From: Brachycybe producta
Lineage: Eukaryota; Arthropoda; Diplopoda; Playtdesmida; Andrognathidae
Assembly: GCA_036925085.1 (NCBI GenBank)
Contig: JAUPFP010000011.1
Coordinates: 2,569,797-2,633,796, forward strand
DNA: 64,000 nt
Direction: 5' to 3'
How positions within the stretch are numbered: the stretch's first letter is position 1; every line of letters starts with the position of its first letter. Shown one piece after another: positions 1 through 8,886 of the stretch. Under the pieces are notes generated by a model. It had not been told where the DNA came from and ran no database searches. It saw only the letters and a list, made by a program, of their open reading frames with translations. A program made the position numbers and the translations under genes.

Positions 1-1169
1 GCCTACCTGAGACTCCTATTCTACGGAGAGAGAACCCTGACCAGCTAGAGGATGAAAGCCTAACAAGTGAGGGTCCCAGCGTAGAAGAGCTGGAAGGAAA
101 TCCAATTTGCAATCGTCATCGGACCTGTGAGGAGTTGGATGGGAAGTACAAGAGTCTTCACCCACTCCGGAATCTGGAGACCTTCAAAGGATTGACGTCT
201 GTATACACCTTTCTGGAGGACTACGAGAGTATCGCAGATCTGGAGGACTGGAGCAACGTCCACAAGACCTACTACCTACGTAAAGCGGTAGAAGGGGACG
301 TAGTACGTTGGTTATCCAATTTCTATAAAGAGAATAGAGGAAAGACCACGTGGGACTTCATTCGAAGCGAGTTAATTGAAAGATTTGGACGTCGAGACGA
401 GTTAGTGCAACTGAAGCTGAGGTTGGATACCATGCTCCAAAGGAAAGGAGAGGACACCAATCAGTTTTTGGGTCGCTACCTTGACTTGAGTAGAAAAGTG
501 TTACCGGGGGTAACCGACAAATACCGGATTGTGGAATTTCGGCAGAAACTTCATCCGATTATACGTAATGCTACACAGAATGCGCCGAATAGCAATCTGA
601 AGCTGTACACTACATATATCAAGGATACCGAGGAAGTTTTGATGGCTGATGGGTTATGGATACCGGAAGGAACGATGGGTCAACAAACGACGACCCAGGT
701 CTCCAAGGGTCCACAGAAGAATAACCAACGCCAAAATGCCAAACAGACGCAAGCAGTAATGGACGGAGGACGTTCTTACGCGGTTGTTACTCAAGATCAA
801 GCGGACCCAACGAACAACTCGACTCCATCAAATTCAAATAACCAAGCGCAACAGAAGACCAACCAGAACTCGAATCAGCAACAAGGTCGTAAATGGAACC
901 AAAGATATCCGCAGAAGAAGAACTACAATGGTCAGCAAACGCAAGATGGAAGTAAAACCCTGAAAGATCTCAGTACGGTAGAGTGTTATCACTGTCACGA
1001 GAAGGGTCACTTTTCAAGAAACTGCCCAAAGAAAGTAGTTGCGGATGGAACCGTTGGACTTGTTCAACATGGAATGGCCACTGGAAGAAATGGCCAGCAG
1101 TATTTTGTCGTCAGCGAGAACGGGCAGAAGAAGTTCCTGCGAGAGGAAAACCCGGCTGATTTAAACTAG
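1..1169 (+). CDS. gag: gag polyprotein of the Ty3/Gypsy element, 5' partial
   Basis: Structural protein that packages element RNA in cytoplasmic particles. The frame is open from base 3 to the TAG at 1167-1169. The first start-like codon, at 135, is TTG and is only an internal leucine, so the real start lies left of the window. A retrotransposon-gag helical domain covers about 240-560 (tryptophans near WLSNF and TTWDF, then an ERFGRRDE stretch). A Gln/Asn-rich linker covers about 680-960. One CCHC zinc knuckle, CX2CX4HX4C, lies at 984-1025 and is the expected RNA-binding nucleocapsid motif. The gag frame ends directly on a slippery heptamer, and pol is in the -1 frame, so most ribosomes should make Gag and a fraction Gag-Pol. 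Domain calls are from sequence; the expression ratio is inference. Confidence 0.93.
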   Translation, partial: LPETPILRRENPDQLEDESLTSEGPSVEELEGNPICNRHRTCEELDGKYKSLHPLRNLETFKGLTSVYTFLEDYESIADLEDWSNVHKTYYLRKAVEGDVVRWLSNFYKENRGKTTWDFIRSELIERFGRRDELVQLKLRLDTMLQRKGEDTNQFLGRYLDLSRKVLPGVTDKYRIVEFRQKLHPIIRNATQNAPNSNLKLYTTYIKDTEEVLMADGLWIPEGTMGQQTTTQVSKGPQKNNQRQNAKQTQAVMDGGRSYAVVTQDQADPTNNSTPSNSNNQAQQKTNQNSNQQQGRKWNQRYPQKKNYNGQQTQDGSKTLKDLSTVECYHCHEKGHFSRNCPKKVVADGTVGLVQHGMATGRNGQQYFVVSENGQKKFLREENPADLN

Positions 1170-1222
1170 AAAGGGTGGCAGTAAAGAGGGGCCTACCGCC
1201 CTTTAAGAACGGAAAACCCTCT
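1160..1222 (+). promoter_or_regulatory. programmed -1 ribosomal frameshift signal (gag-pol)
   Basis: The heptamer T TTA AAC (1160-1166, spaced in the gag frame) is immediately followed by the gag stop TAG at 1167. The -1 frame is open across it (TTT AAA CTA GAA) and leads into pol. Downstream, 1170-1178 pairs with 1196-1204 (9 bp, one G-U). The loop segment 1185-1190 (AGAGGG) can pair with 1217-1222 (CCCTCT), giving an H-type pseudoknot. The spacer from heptamer to stem is 3 nt, or 6 nt if the A-U base pairs fray. Confidence 0.85.
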
Positions 1223-4200
1223 GGAAAACGACAAAATCGAAACGAAACAGCGATCGCCAATTCCCGAAACATTGTGGATAAAGCTTTGTTGGGGGGGAAT
1301 AGGGGCGTGAGCGAAGCTACCAATGTCACTAAAACTAGACGGAATGCTGGAGCACCGAAGAGACCATGCGATTTGGACACTCAAGGACTCCCTGAGCAAT
1401 CGTCGGAGTTGTTAGTCGGCATTTCGAATGTCGCCACAACTAGACCAAAGGCTGGAGCACCGAAGAGACCATGTGATTTGGACACTCAAGGACTCCCTGA
1501 GCAATCGTCGGAGTTGTTAGTCGGCATTACGAATGGAAAACGACAACGGAATTCACGAAAATATAAGAAGCTGCGAAAGGATACTGGTCGAAGGGGAGAA
1601 ATCATCGAGGAGATATTTCCGGAACCCATCATCTGGTCACCTACGAAAGCTATGGTAGTTTACGCGAATAGCTTGGAGGAAGCAAAGAGAATTGTGGAAG
1701 CCATGGAAACTGGAGTTAATCAAGACAGAATTGAGGGAGAGACCCAACAGAATTCTGCGGTGCCAGTCGGAATTGAGGGAAGAACCCAACAGAATTCTGC
1801 GGCGTGTATACCGGGGATAAGCAATGTTGCTCAGGAAATCCCTCAAGATGTAACATCCAATGTTATTGCCTCGGGCAAGGCCGAAACTGATGCTAAGAAA
1901 TCCAAGAAGGCTATTGTAAATGCAGCTATCGGTAGAGGAGATGATACCAGCAGGATCCCTGCGAACAGCGAGGTTATTGAATCCGTTGAAGTTGGAGATT
2001 TATTGAGGAGTAGGGCTTGTTGTCGAAAGAGTGTCGAAATCACTGTAGACAGCCTACTCACCTCATGCGAACTCATCGAGGTAGGAGATACTACGCCCGA
2101 TGAGAGCGTTGCCAAGATTACCATTCAGGTTGACGGCACACCAGTTCGATTTTTGGCGGATAGCGGAACTGGGTTCACTATCTTGTCAGGCACAATGGCC
2201 AAAGAGTACGGACTTCGATATGGACCAATCCGGAACGCACCTGCATTAGGCGCAGTAGGAGGGGTACCGATTAAAGTACTTGGTCAGTTGTGGCCAACGT
2301 TCGAGTTGAACGGAAAGCAAGTAACGGCAAGGATGCTCATCATAGATGGAAAACGAGAAGCACTGCTGGGGAGAGACCTGGGAGCTGCATTTGATCTCAT
2401 CATTTCCATGAAGACCTCCAAGATCTACTTTGCTAATGAGATGTTCTACGAAGGAACACGAGAATTGTTGAAGAAAGGAAGTGCGCGTAGTAGCCTTCCC
2501 TGGAATTTCTTCAAAGAGTTAAAAGAGGAGGGATGTGCTCAGAATAGCCATCTGGATAACTCCTATGCCATAAAAGCTAGAGAGGAAAGCTGCGTAAAAG
2601 CCCAAGGAAGGATTACGTTAAATCCGGGCCAGGCTTTGAACCTCAAAGTAGCTGCAGGGCGAATCATTGAGGAAAACGAAGTACTCATGATTGAAACGAA
2701 CGATAGTCTCTTTAATAGAAAAGGCATCGTTGTGGCCAGCAGTGTGCTACAAGGGAATGGGACATCACAACTGGAAGTCCAACTCCTGAATACCACACTG
2801 GAGTCCGTGGGGATTGGAGACCGCGAGACTATTGGACACTTCGAACTTCTAGAAGAACTAGAAGAAGAGCAAGCCTGCAAAGTTTCCGAAGAGGAAAACT
2901 TTAGAGACATCGGAGAAGCACCCGTTGATTTTGAGAAAGAAATTCAACTTGGTCCTGAACTGACAGATGATCAAAGAGAAGAGTTGATGATCCTACTGAA
3001 GGAGTTCCAACCGATCTTCGCCTTTTCATCTAAGGACCTGGGAGCTACGAATCTGACCAAACACAAGATCGAAACTGGAGATAATCTACCTGTTCGAGAC
3101 ACGTTACGAAGATGCGGGCCTGGGGAACGCATCGTAATTGATGAGACGCTAGAGGAGATGAAGAAATCTGGGGTTGTAAGGCCATCGAAATCGCCGTACG
3201 CATCGCCCATCGTCCTTGTAAAGAAGAAGGATGGCTCCTACCGTTTCTGTGTAGATTATCGGAAGTTGAACGCGATTACAAAGGCAGACACTTATCCATT
3301 ACCGAGGATTGATGATGCATTAGACTCCATGAGAGGAGCATGCTACTTCGCAACGCTGGATATGAAGAGTGGATACTGGCAGTTCGAGATGGAAGAAAGC
3401 GACATCGAGAAGACCGCATTTACATCTCATCGAGGATTGTTCGAGTTCGTAAGAATGCCTTTCGGACTCCGAAACGCTCCTGCCACTATGCAACGTGCAT
3501 TGGACATCCTACTCGCCGGGCACAAATGGGAAACGTGCCTTGTCTACCTTGACGACATCGTAGTGTTTGGAAGAACGTTCGAAGAATTTTTGGAAAGACT
3601 GAGAACTATCTTGGACCTGCTGAGGACAGCAAACCTGAAGTTGCATCCAATGAAATGCTTCTTTGGATTCCAAGAAGTGAAGTATTTGGGACACCTGATC
3701 TCGCCTGATGGAATTCGGCCAGATCCAGATAAGGTTGTCGCCATAAAGAACTTCCCAGTTCCTGACAATGTAACCGCAATCAGAAGTTTTCTTGGATTGG
3801 CGGGTTATTATCGAAAGCATGTACCTGGATTTGCCAACATAGCGAAGCCAATGTCAGACCTTACGGGTAAAGATATACCGTTCGAATGGTCAGTTGACTG
3901 CGAGAATGCATTCCGCACGCTAAAGAATATGTTGTCGAAATCTCCATTGGTTGCCGTATATGATCCGAAGGCTGCAATATTTATGCATACTGATGCCTGT
4001 GGATACGGAATTGGAGCGATGCTTTACCAGAAGTCAGAGGATAAACGAAGAAAGGAGATCATTGGAAGTGTCTCCAGAGTTCTAAGGGACGCGGAAAAGA
4101 ACTACAGTACGACGGATAAGGAGTGCCTAGCAGTAATCTATGGAGTCACCAAGTTCCGGCCGTACCTGTTCCAGAAGCCCTTTACAATTGTGACGGATCA

Positions 4201-7200
4201 CCACGCATTATGCTACATGAAAACTGCAGCACGTCTGGAAGGAAGACTTGGTCGCTGGCAGCTGCTAATGCAGGAGTACGACTACAAAATCATCTACAAA
4301 GAGGGGAAACTTCACGTCGAAGCCGATTGCCTCTCAAGATATCCAGCAGGAGTGCCTGTTAACTGGAAGGCCATCCCAGAAGCGGAAGACCTAGATGACA
4401 GTGTGATCTTTAATGTAACCTTACAATGGGATTGGAAGGTGGAGCAAAAATTGGACCCCGAGATTTTGAAGATTCGTGAGGAGTTGCGTAACCAACCAGA
4501 GTCACCTCTTCATAAGTTGTTTTGCGATTACGACAACAAGTTGTTCGCTTGTGTGTTTCACGGAAGTTCCGTACCCACACTCGTGAATGTGGTGCCAAAA
4601 CATCTCATCCCAGAAGTAATGAGATTATGCCATGACGAGCCCGATGCTGGTCATGAGGGACAAACTAAGACCTGGAATAGAGCCAGGCAAAGATTTTATT
4701 GGAATAACATGAAGCACGACATATTCGAATATGTGCGCTCATGTGAGATTTGTCAATTACACAAGTTGGGTACGGAGAAACCTGAAGGGTTCCTTCAAGA
4801 AATGCCCATTGGAAAGCCTTGTGATTGCTGGGGAATGGATTTCATTGGACCATTAGTACCGTCGGTTGGAGGAAACAAGCATATCTTGTTGGCAGTCGAT
4901 TACGCCACTCGATATTGCGTTGCTAAAGCAGTGAAAAGCACAACCGCACTAATCGTAATGAACTTCCTAGCAAAAGACGTAAAGAAAATCTTCGGGATAC
5001 CAGAGAAACTCATTTCGGATCGAGGGACGCCGTTTGTTGCGAAGAACACTCAAGAATTCTTGGAAATAAACAAGATAGAGCACGAAACAACAACTGCCTA
5101 CCATCCGCAAAGTAATGGTCTCGCCGAAAGGACGAATAAAAGCATTATTCAGACTATGAAAAAGTATCTAACTCCTGCGAAGAACCAGACTGATTGGGCT
5201 ACAAAACTGGATGAAGTTTTGGAATCGTACAACTCATCTGTACATTCATCCACAAAGTTTACGCCGTACAGACTCATGTTTGGGAGGGAGCCCAGAACTA
5301 AAGTAGACACCTTAGTTCCAGAACGACCAGTTATTGTGGATAACGAGGCAGGAAACCTCGTGGATGTTCGACAACAGGCGGAAGAACGCCAAGAAGAAGA
5401 ACTAAGAACAGCCAGGGCGAACCTGAAAGCAGCACATGATCGTCGAAAGAAGTACTACGACCAAAGGCATAAGAAGCCTTACGAGTACCAAATCGGACAG
5501 AAAGTACTTGTACGAGACATGCGAATCAGGCCTGGACAGAACAAGAAGTTCTTAACGAAATGGAGACAGGGATATACGATTGTGTCGAAAGTATCGGACA
5601 CCGTATACCGATTGAGTTACGAGAATCGAGCTGGAAGATTAGTGGAGGACTCTGTAAACGTTGCAAACCTGAGACCACTATATGAGACTTACCACAAGGA
5701 CGGACCCAATGTTCCAACGACTGGAGACACCCTGGAGTCCATGGGTAACTCATCGCCAGAAGAATCCGAATCGGAACCTGTAAAAGAAAAAGAAATGACA
5801 GCGTTTGTCAAGAAAAAGAACTTACCTTCGCGTAAGAAGAGATGTTGTGGACACTGCAGATGCCAAAATGCTTGGATCGAATCTTCTGAGGATGAAGAAG
5901 AAATTGAGATAATTACGAAAGCAATCCGAAAGCATTCTGACCGTAACGTCGAAATTAAAAGAAAAATGGCAGCAGACGATAACCAGCAGTTCTCATACTT
6001 ACCTGGCGAAGATGCGATGAAATTCACCAGAGAATATGGTAACAAGACGAATTTTACCATGGAAACCATTGGATTTGTTGAAGAAATCAGCGAAATTCCT
6101 GAAGAAACGATGAAAATCGACGAAAAAGATGTAAATTCGCCGATGGAATTTCAAATGGAGGTGAAAAACGCGGAAGTTATCGATGAAACAACAAAAATGG
6201 ACGATGATATCGATGCTAGTGACGCCACAGATGGAAATGACGTCCCAAATGAGGAAGTAAACAGGGAGCGGTCAAAGACGCTACCAAGCATGGAAGAAAC
6301 ACGTGGGCGGAGGGATACATTAAGTGAAATGTCTACTAGCCTCGCACCACTATGGATCCGGGTCCTATTGTTTATCTTCTTCACAACTGACAGTTGTGCC
6401 CATGTGCTATACACATGTACCGGCACTATTTTATGGCATCTTCTTCATATCACCACTTTTTGTACCGTTATCGGCCATCTTTGGAAAAGTTTTACCGTTA
6501 CCACTAAAGATTTTGGAAGTTTTATTGGAAACATCTTGGAAAAGTCTTGTTTTGTCGTGGAAAGTTTCGGTTTATTCGGGCCAACGGACGGAGTACATCG
6601 ACAGAGAGAGATTGGAATCCTCATCCAACGGAAATTTGGGCAGAGAAAGGTAGAAAAGGAGCGAAATAAACGGAATTATTTCGGTCTCCGAAATTTTAAT
6701 CCTTTTTCTCCTAGTTTTAAGATGGCGTCTCCTTTGGAGAATTTATATCGGGATGTGGCCGCTACCAGGCAAGGTGGGGGTCACGGTGTCCGTGGACCCG
6801 CCTTGTCAGGTCGTGGCCACGAAGAGAGGGGATTCAAGAGAGATCGAACCGAATCCAGCTCTATTGTTCCGATAGAAGGAGGGTCAAAGTTGATATTTGA
6901 GACTGCTGCAGTCGGACTGGAGAAAGAGATAGCCGATGGTCTTTGGGACTATGCAATTGTCCCAAACATCTCCAAGGCGGCCAAGAAACGTCAGGCCAGG
7001 AAGATTCTGCCAGGATTTGTCGGGGCTGGACAGCCCAACTTTTACAAATCCATCAAGCCCGGAGAGTTTGCTCCTGGAGGAGCTGAACCACGCCATTGGG
7101 GCAAGACCGGAGAACCAGAAGGGACGGAGGAATGGACCCCTGCCGATTGGGAGCGCCATAGTCGCCGGAATCGACCACCAGTCCCACACAGAAGTCTAAA

Positions 7201-8860
7201 TGAGATTTGGGACAGTAAAGGGCGGTATGTGCCCAGAAGCCAAGCACTGAAAGATGCAGAGAAGGCATATCAGGAGTTGGTAGAGCCGGAAGCAGTCAAA
7301 ACGAAGGACCGCCTCCATACTCTAAAAAGACCTGCTCCAGTAGAATGTCCTGCAGCCGCTACTGTCACCGAACCAAGTCAGCGCAAGAAAAATAAGCTGA
7401 GCAAGCGACACCGGGAGGCAAAGAAGCGTCGAGAGGCAGGGCTCGCGGAGTCCTGCGATGCCCACCTCCCTCCAAAAAGAGTCGTCGAGAATCTGACGCA
7501 GGGACCCGTCATCACCATTCGAAATACCAATGACGAGGACAACGATGTCCTGTATATCGACACCGATGATGAAGAGCTCCCAGGGGCCAGGCCTGAAGAA
7601 GAGGCCAGAGGAGTTGAAACCGCTGTTCCTCCTCCTCCCAAGATATATGCTAAACTCGCGACTGCAGAACATAAAGAAATTACCGTCATGGAGGATCCAA
7701 GAGACAACTACCATGCGCAACTGAGGTTATTGGTCGACATCGCGGTCGAGTACCACCTCCGAGGGTTGGCATTGGTGGATCAGGTCTACGAAACCTTTGA
7801 TGGGGAGCGTATCGTATTATACGACGGCCGCATTATGGATTGTAAGGGGACCGCCCTTCCAATCGAAATTGGCAACTCGGGCCCCACAGAAGACCTGTTG
7901 GTCCGCGGAGTTCGGCGCTGGAGGCAGCCAAGGCCTCTCGTCGAGCGAAACCGGCCCAGCAGGGGCCTGCGAACCCAATTGAGATCGGAAGTAAAAAGTT
8001 TCTTTCATCAAGCACCGAAGAACACCGTCGTATTGAGAGATGTCCGCCCTCGTGAGTCGGGGCTATACCGAGATGACATCACGATGATGGAGCCAAAGAC
8101 TACCGTCAGGAGCGATAAGGAAGCTCCTGGGAGTCCTAGGGCTTCCATAACGTCTCCTGTGACCATCAAAGTTGGATCAGAAACAAAAATGAAGACGACC
8201 GACGAGCCCAAGATAGAACCAAGTCAAGCGACAGGGGCCATACCGAAGAGACCAGTAAAGGAGCGCCTGGGGTCTGTAGTAAAGACTCCAACGGACTCCA
8301 TGGAGACTTCAGGCCCCCGGAACATCGCGCATCCACACCGGAGTACCAGAGGAGATGAGACCACGCTGAACAATCTCTGTGTACACTGGCAGCGAAAAAG
8401 GACGCCGAGACATCAGCTTTACTTGGGGCTCTTCGAATGGGATGAGACACCGCCAAGAAACCGTATCCCGAAAGGTCCGAAGACCTTTCTCATCGGACTG
8501 GTTGTCTGCAGCCGGCCCACCATCCTCGTCATCGCCGTAGAGCACCGAGACATCATGGTCTTTCATTACGAAGGAGACATCAGAATCCGGGAGGTCGAAG
8601 ACGGAATCATGAAGTGGACACGCACTTTTCTACAGTGGAGTCAGCAGGCCAGCATTCGCCTGACAGGACGTCCCGTACGCTGTCCGCATTTTCATGATGA
8701 TCGACCCCACCTATTATTTGACGCTGCCACTAGCTATGCGGAGGGTCGCAGGAGCTACCGACAGTGCAGAGGGTCATCGGACGCTGCCATCATCTTAGAA
8801 GGAGCCCTCCGAAGAAGTCCCGAGAGTCCTGCCAACGGATGGGCTGAAGCGGAATATTAG
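1160..8860 (+). CDS. pol: pol polyprotein (protease, RT, RNase H, integrase) with a long C-terminal extension
   Basis: The only start-like codon at the head is GTG at 1175; the frame is open from 1160 and is best read as a -1 frameshift product. Residues below count from 1175. Residues 1-300 are a low-complexity linker with a 35-codon tandem duplication (about 1331-1540). The aspartic protease has DSGTG at 329-333 instead of the common DTG. RT runs about 640-815, with FATLD (D729) and YLDD at 791-794. RNase H carries D940 (HTDAC) and a TDHHAL motif. The integrase zinc finger begins at H1153 and ends with CX2C at C1190; the catalytic triad is D1222, D1282, E1318 (DD35E). A GPY/F-like module follows, with KWRQGY in place of KWRGPY. 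All catalytic residues look intact. The frame then continues about 1,000 codons beyond integrase to TAG at 8858, far longer than usual for this family. Confidence 0.93.
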   Translation, partial: FKLERVAVKRGLPPFKNGKPSGKRQNRNETAIANSRNIVDKALLGGNRGVSEATNVTKTRRNAGAPKRPCDLDTQGLPEQSSELLVGISNVATTRPKAGAPKRPCDLDTQGLPEQSSELLVGITNGKRQRNSRKYKKLRKDTGRRGEIIEEIFPEPIIWSPTKAMVVYANSLEEAKRIVEAMETGVNQDRIEGETQQNSAVPVGIEGRTQQNSAACIPGISNVAQEIPQDVTSNVIASGKAETDAKKSKKAIVNAAIGRGDDTSRIPANSEVIESVEVGDLLRSRACCRKSVEITVDSLLTSCELIEVGDTTPDESVAKITIQVDGTPVRFLADSGTGFTILSGTMAKEYGLRYGPIRNAPALGAVGGVPIKVLGQLWPTFELNGKQVTARMLIIDGKREALLGRDLGAAFDLIISMKTSKIYFANEMFYEGTRELLKKGSARSSLPWNFFKELKEEGCAQNSHLDNSYAIKAREESCVKAQGRITLNPGQALNLKVAAGRIIEENEVLMIETNDSLFNRKGIVVASSVLQGNGTSQLEVQLLNTTLESVGIGDRETIGHFELLEELEEEQACKVSEEENFRDIGEAPVDFEKEIQLGPELTDDQREELMILLKEFQPIFAFSSKDLGATNLTKHKIETGDNLPVRDTLRRCGPGERIVIDETLEEMKKSGVVRPSKSPYASPIVLVKKKDGSYRFCVDYRKLNAITKADTYPLPRIDDALDSMRGACYFATLDMKSGYWQFEMEESDIEKTAFTSHRGLFEFVRMPFGLRNAPATMQRALDILLAGHKWETCLVYLDDIVVFGRTFEEFLERLRTILDLLRTANLKLHPMKCFFGFQEVKYLGHLISPDGIRPDPDKVVAIKNFPVPDNVTAIRSFLGLAGYYRKHVPGFANIAKPMSDLTGKDIPFEWSVDCENAFRTLKNMLSKSPLVAVYDPKAAIFMHTDACGYGIGAMLYQKSEDKRRKEIIGSVSRVLRDAEKNYSTTDKECLAVIYGVTKFRPYLFQKPFTIVTDHHALCYMKTAARLEGRLGRWQLLMQEYDYKIIYKEGKLHVEADCLSRYPAGVPVNWKAIPEAEDLDDSVIFNVTLQWDWKVEQKLDPEILKIREELRNQPESPLHKLFCDYDNKLFACVFHGSSVPTLVNVVPKHLIPEVMRLCHDEPDAGHEGQTKTWNRARQRFYWNNMKHDIFEYVRSCEICQLHKLGTEKPEGFLQEMPIGKPCDCWGMDFIGPLVPSVGGNKHILLAVDYATRYCVAKAVKSTTALIVMNFLAKDVKKIFGIPEKLISDRGTPFVAKNTQEFLEINKIEHETTTAYHPQSNGLAERTNKSIIQTMKKYLTPAKNQTDWATKLDEVLESYNSSVHSSTKFTPYRLMFGREPRTKVDTLVPERPVIVDNEAGNLVDVRQQAEERQEEELRTARANLKAAHDRRKKYYDQRHKKPYEYQIGQKVLVRDMRIRPGQNKKFLTKWRQGYTIVSKVSDTVYRLSYENRAGRLVEDSVNVANLRPLYETYHKDGPNVPTTGDTLESMGNSSPEESESEPVKEKEMTAFVKKKNLPSRKKRCCGHCRCQNAWIESSEDEEEIEIITKAIRKHSDRNVEIKRKMAADDNQQFSYLPGEDAMKFTREYGNKTNFTMETIGFVEEISEIPEETMKIDEKDVNSPMEFQMEVKNAEVIDETTKMDDDIDASDATDGNDVPNEEVNRERSKTLPSMEETRGRRDTLSEMSTSLAPLWIRVLLFIFFTTDSCAHVLYTCTGTILWHLLHITTFCTVIGHLWKSFTVTTKDFGSFIGNILEKSCFVVESFGLFGPTDGVHRQREIGILIQRKFGQRKVEKERNKRNYFGLRNFNPFSPSFKMASPLENLYRDVAATRQGGGHGVRGPALSGRGHEERGFKRDRTESSSIVPIEGGSKLIFETAAVGLEKEIADGLWDYAIVPNISKAAKKRQARKILPGFVGAGQPNFYKSIKPGEFAPGGAEPRHWGKTGEPEGTEEWTPADWERHSRRNRPPVPHRSLNEIWDSKGRYVPRSQALKDAEKAYQELVEPEAVKTKDRLHTLKRPAPVECPAAATVTEPSQRKKNKLSKRHREAKKRREAGLAESCDAHLPPKRVVENLTQGPVITIRNTNDEDNDVLYIDTDDEELPGARPEEEARGVETAVPPPPKIYAKLATAEHKEITVMEDPRDNYHAQLRLLVDIAVEYHLRGLALVDQVYETFDGERIVLYDGRIMDCKGTALPIEIGNSGPTEDLLVRGVRRWRQPRPLVERNRPSRGLRTQLRSEVKSFFHQAPKNTVVLRDVRPRESGLYRDDITMMEPKTTVRSDKEAPGSPRASITSPVTIKVGSETKMKTTDEPKIEPSQATGAIPKRPVKERLGSVVKTPTDSMETSGPRNIAHPHRSTRGDETTLNNLCVHWQRKRTPRHQLYLGLFEWDETPPRNRIPKGPKTFLIGLVVCSRPTILVIAVEHRDIMVFHYEGDIRIREVEDGIMKWTRTFLQWSQQASIRLTGRPVRCPHFHDDRPHLLFDAATSYAEGRRSYRQCRGSSDAAIILEGALRRSPESPANGWAEAEY
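5700..6714 (+). other. linker between integrase and ORF3, including a hydrophobic segment
   Basis: In the pol frame this encodes an acidic/serine-rich stretch, a short Cys/His-rich patch (CCGHCRC, about 5842-5862), more acidic sequence, then a hydrophobic segment from about 6341 (residue 1723; LLFIFFTT and the following 40 residues) that could span a membrane. No known domain is recognised. Confidence 0.5.
6722..8860 (+). CDS. ORF3 of the retroelement (712 codons, in frame with pol), function unknown
   Basis: ATG at 6722 has a favourable context (AAG before, G after) and sits 8 nt downstream of CCTTTTTCTCCTAG (6701-6714), a good 3' splice acceptor. This suggests expression from a spliced subgenomic RNA, as envelope-type ORFs of Gypsy elements are. 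The protein is hydrophilic, with no signal peptide and no clear membrane span, so it does not look like an envelope. It has a Gly/Arg-rich N-terminus, a lysine/arginine-rich block (KRHREAKKRREAG) that could be a nuclear signal or bind nucleic acid, an acidic stretch with a PPPPK run, and two better-ordered stretches at about 7690-7960 and 8370-8760. I recognise no family. It could instead be only the C-terminal domain of the Gag-Pol product. Confidence 0.6.
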   Translation: MASPLENLYRDVAATRQGGGHGVRGPALSGRGHEERGFKRDRTESSSIVPIEGGSKLIFETAAVGLEKEIADGLWDYAIVPNISKAAKKRQARKILPGFVGAGQPNFYKSIKPGEFAPGGAEPRHWGKTGEPEGTEEWTPADWERHSRRNRPPVPHRSLNEIWDSKGRYVPRSQALKDAEKAYQELVEPEAVKTKDRLHTLKRPAPVECPAAATVTEPSQRKKNKLSKRHREAKKRREAGLAESCDAHLPPKRVVENLTQGPVITIRNTNDEDNDVLYIDTDDEELPGARPEEEARGVETAVPPPPKIYAKLATAEHKEITVMEDPRDNYHAQLRLLVDIAVEYHLRGLALVDQVYETFDGERIVLYDGRIMDCKGTALPIEIGNSGPTEDLLVRGVRRWRQPRPLVERNRPSRGLRTQLRSEVKSFFHQAPKNTVVLRDVRPRESGLYRDDITMMEPKTTVRSDKEAPGSPRASITSPVTIKVGSETKMKTTDEPKIEPSQATGAIPKRPVKERLGSVVKTPTDSMETSGPRNIAHPHRSTRGDETTLNNLCVHWQRKRTPRHQLYLGLFEWDETPPRNRIPKGPKTFLIGLVVCSRPTILVIAVEHRDIMVFHYEGDIRIREVEDGIMKWTRTFLQWSQQASIRLTGRPVRCPHFHDDRPHLLFDAATSYAEGRRSYRQCRGSSDAAIILEGALRRSPESPANGWAEAEY

Positions 8861-8886
8861 GTTACGGAAAGTGAACTGATTCTTCA

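Noticed and set aside
135-137. gag start at 135
   Set aside because: The codon is TTG and the frame is open upstream to the window edge, so gag begins outside the window.
6722-8860. Calling ORF3 an envelope gene
   Set aside because: Position fits, but there is no signal peptide, no fusion-peptide-like or anchor segment and no cysteine-rich ectodomain.
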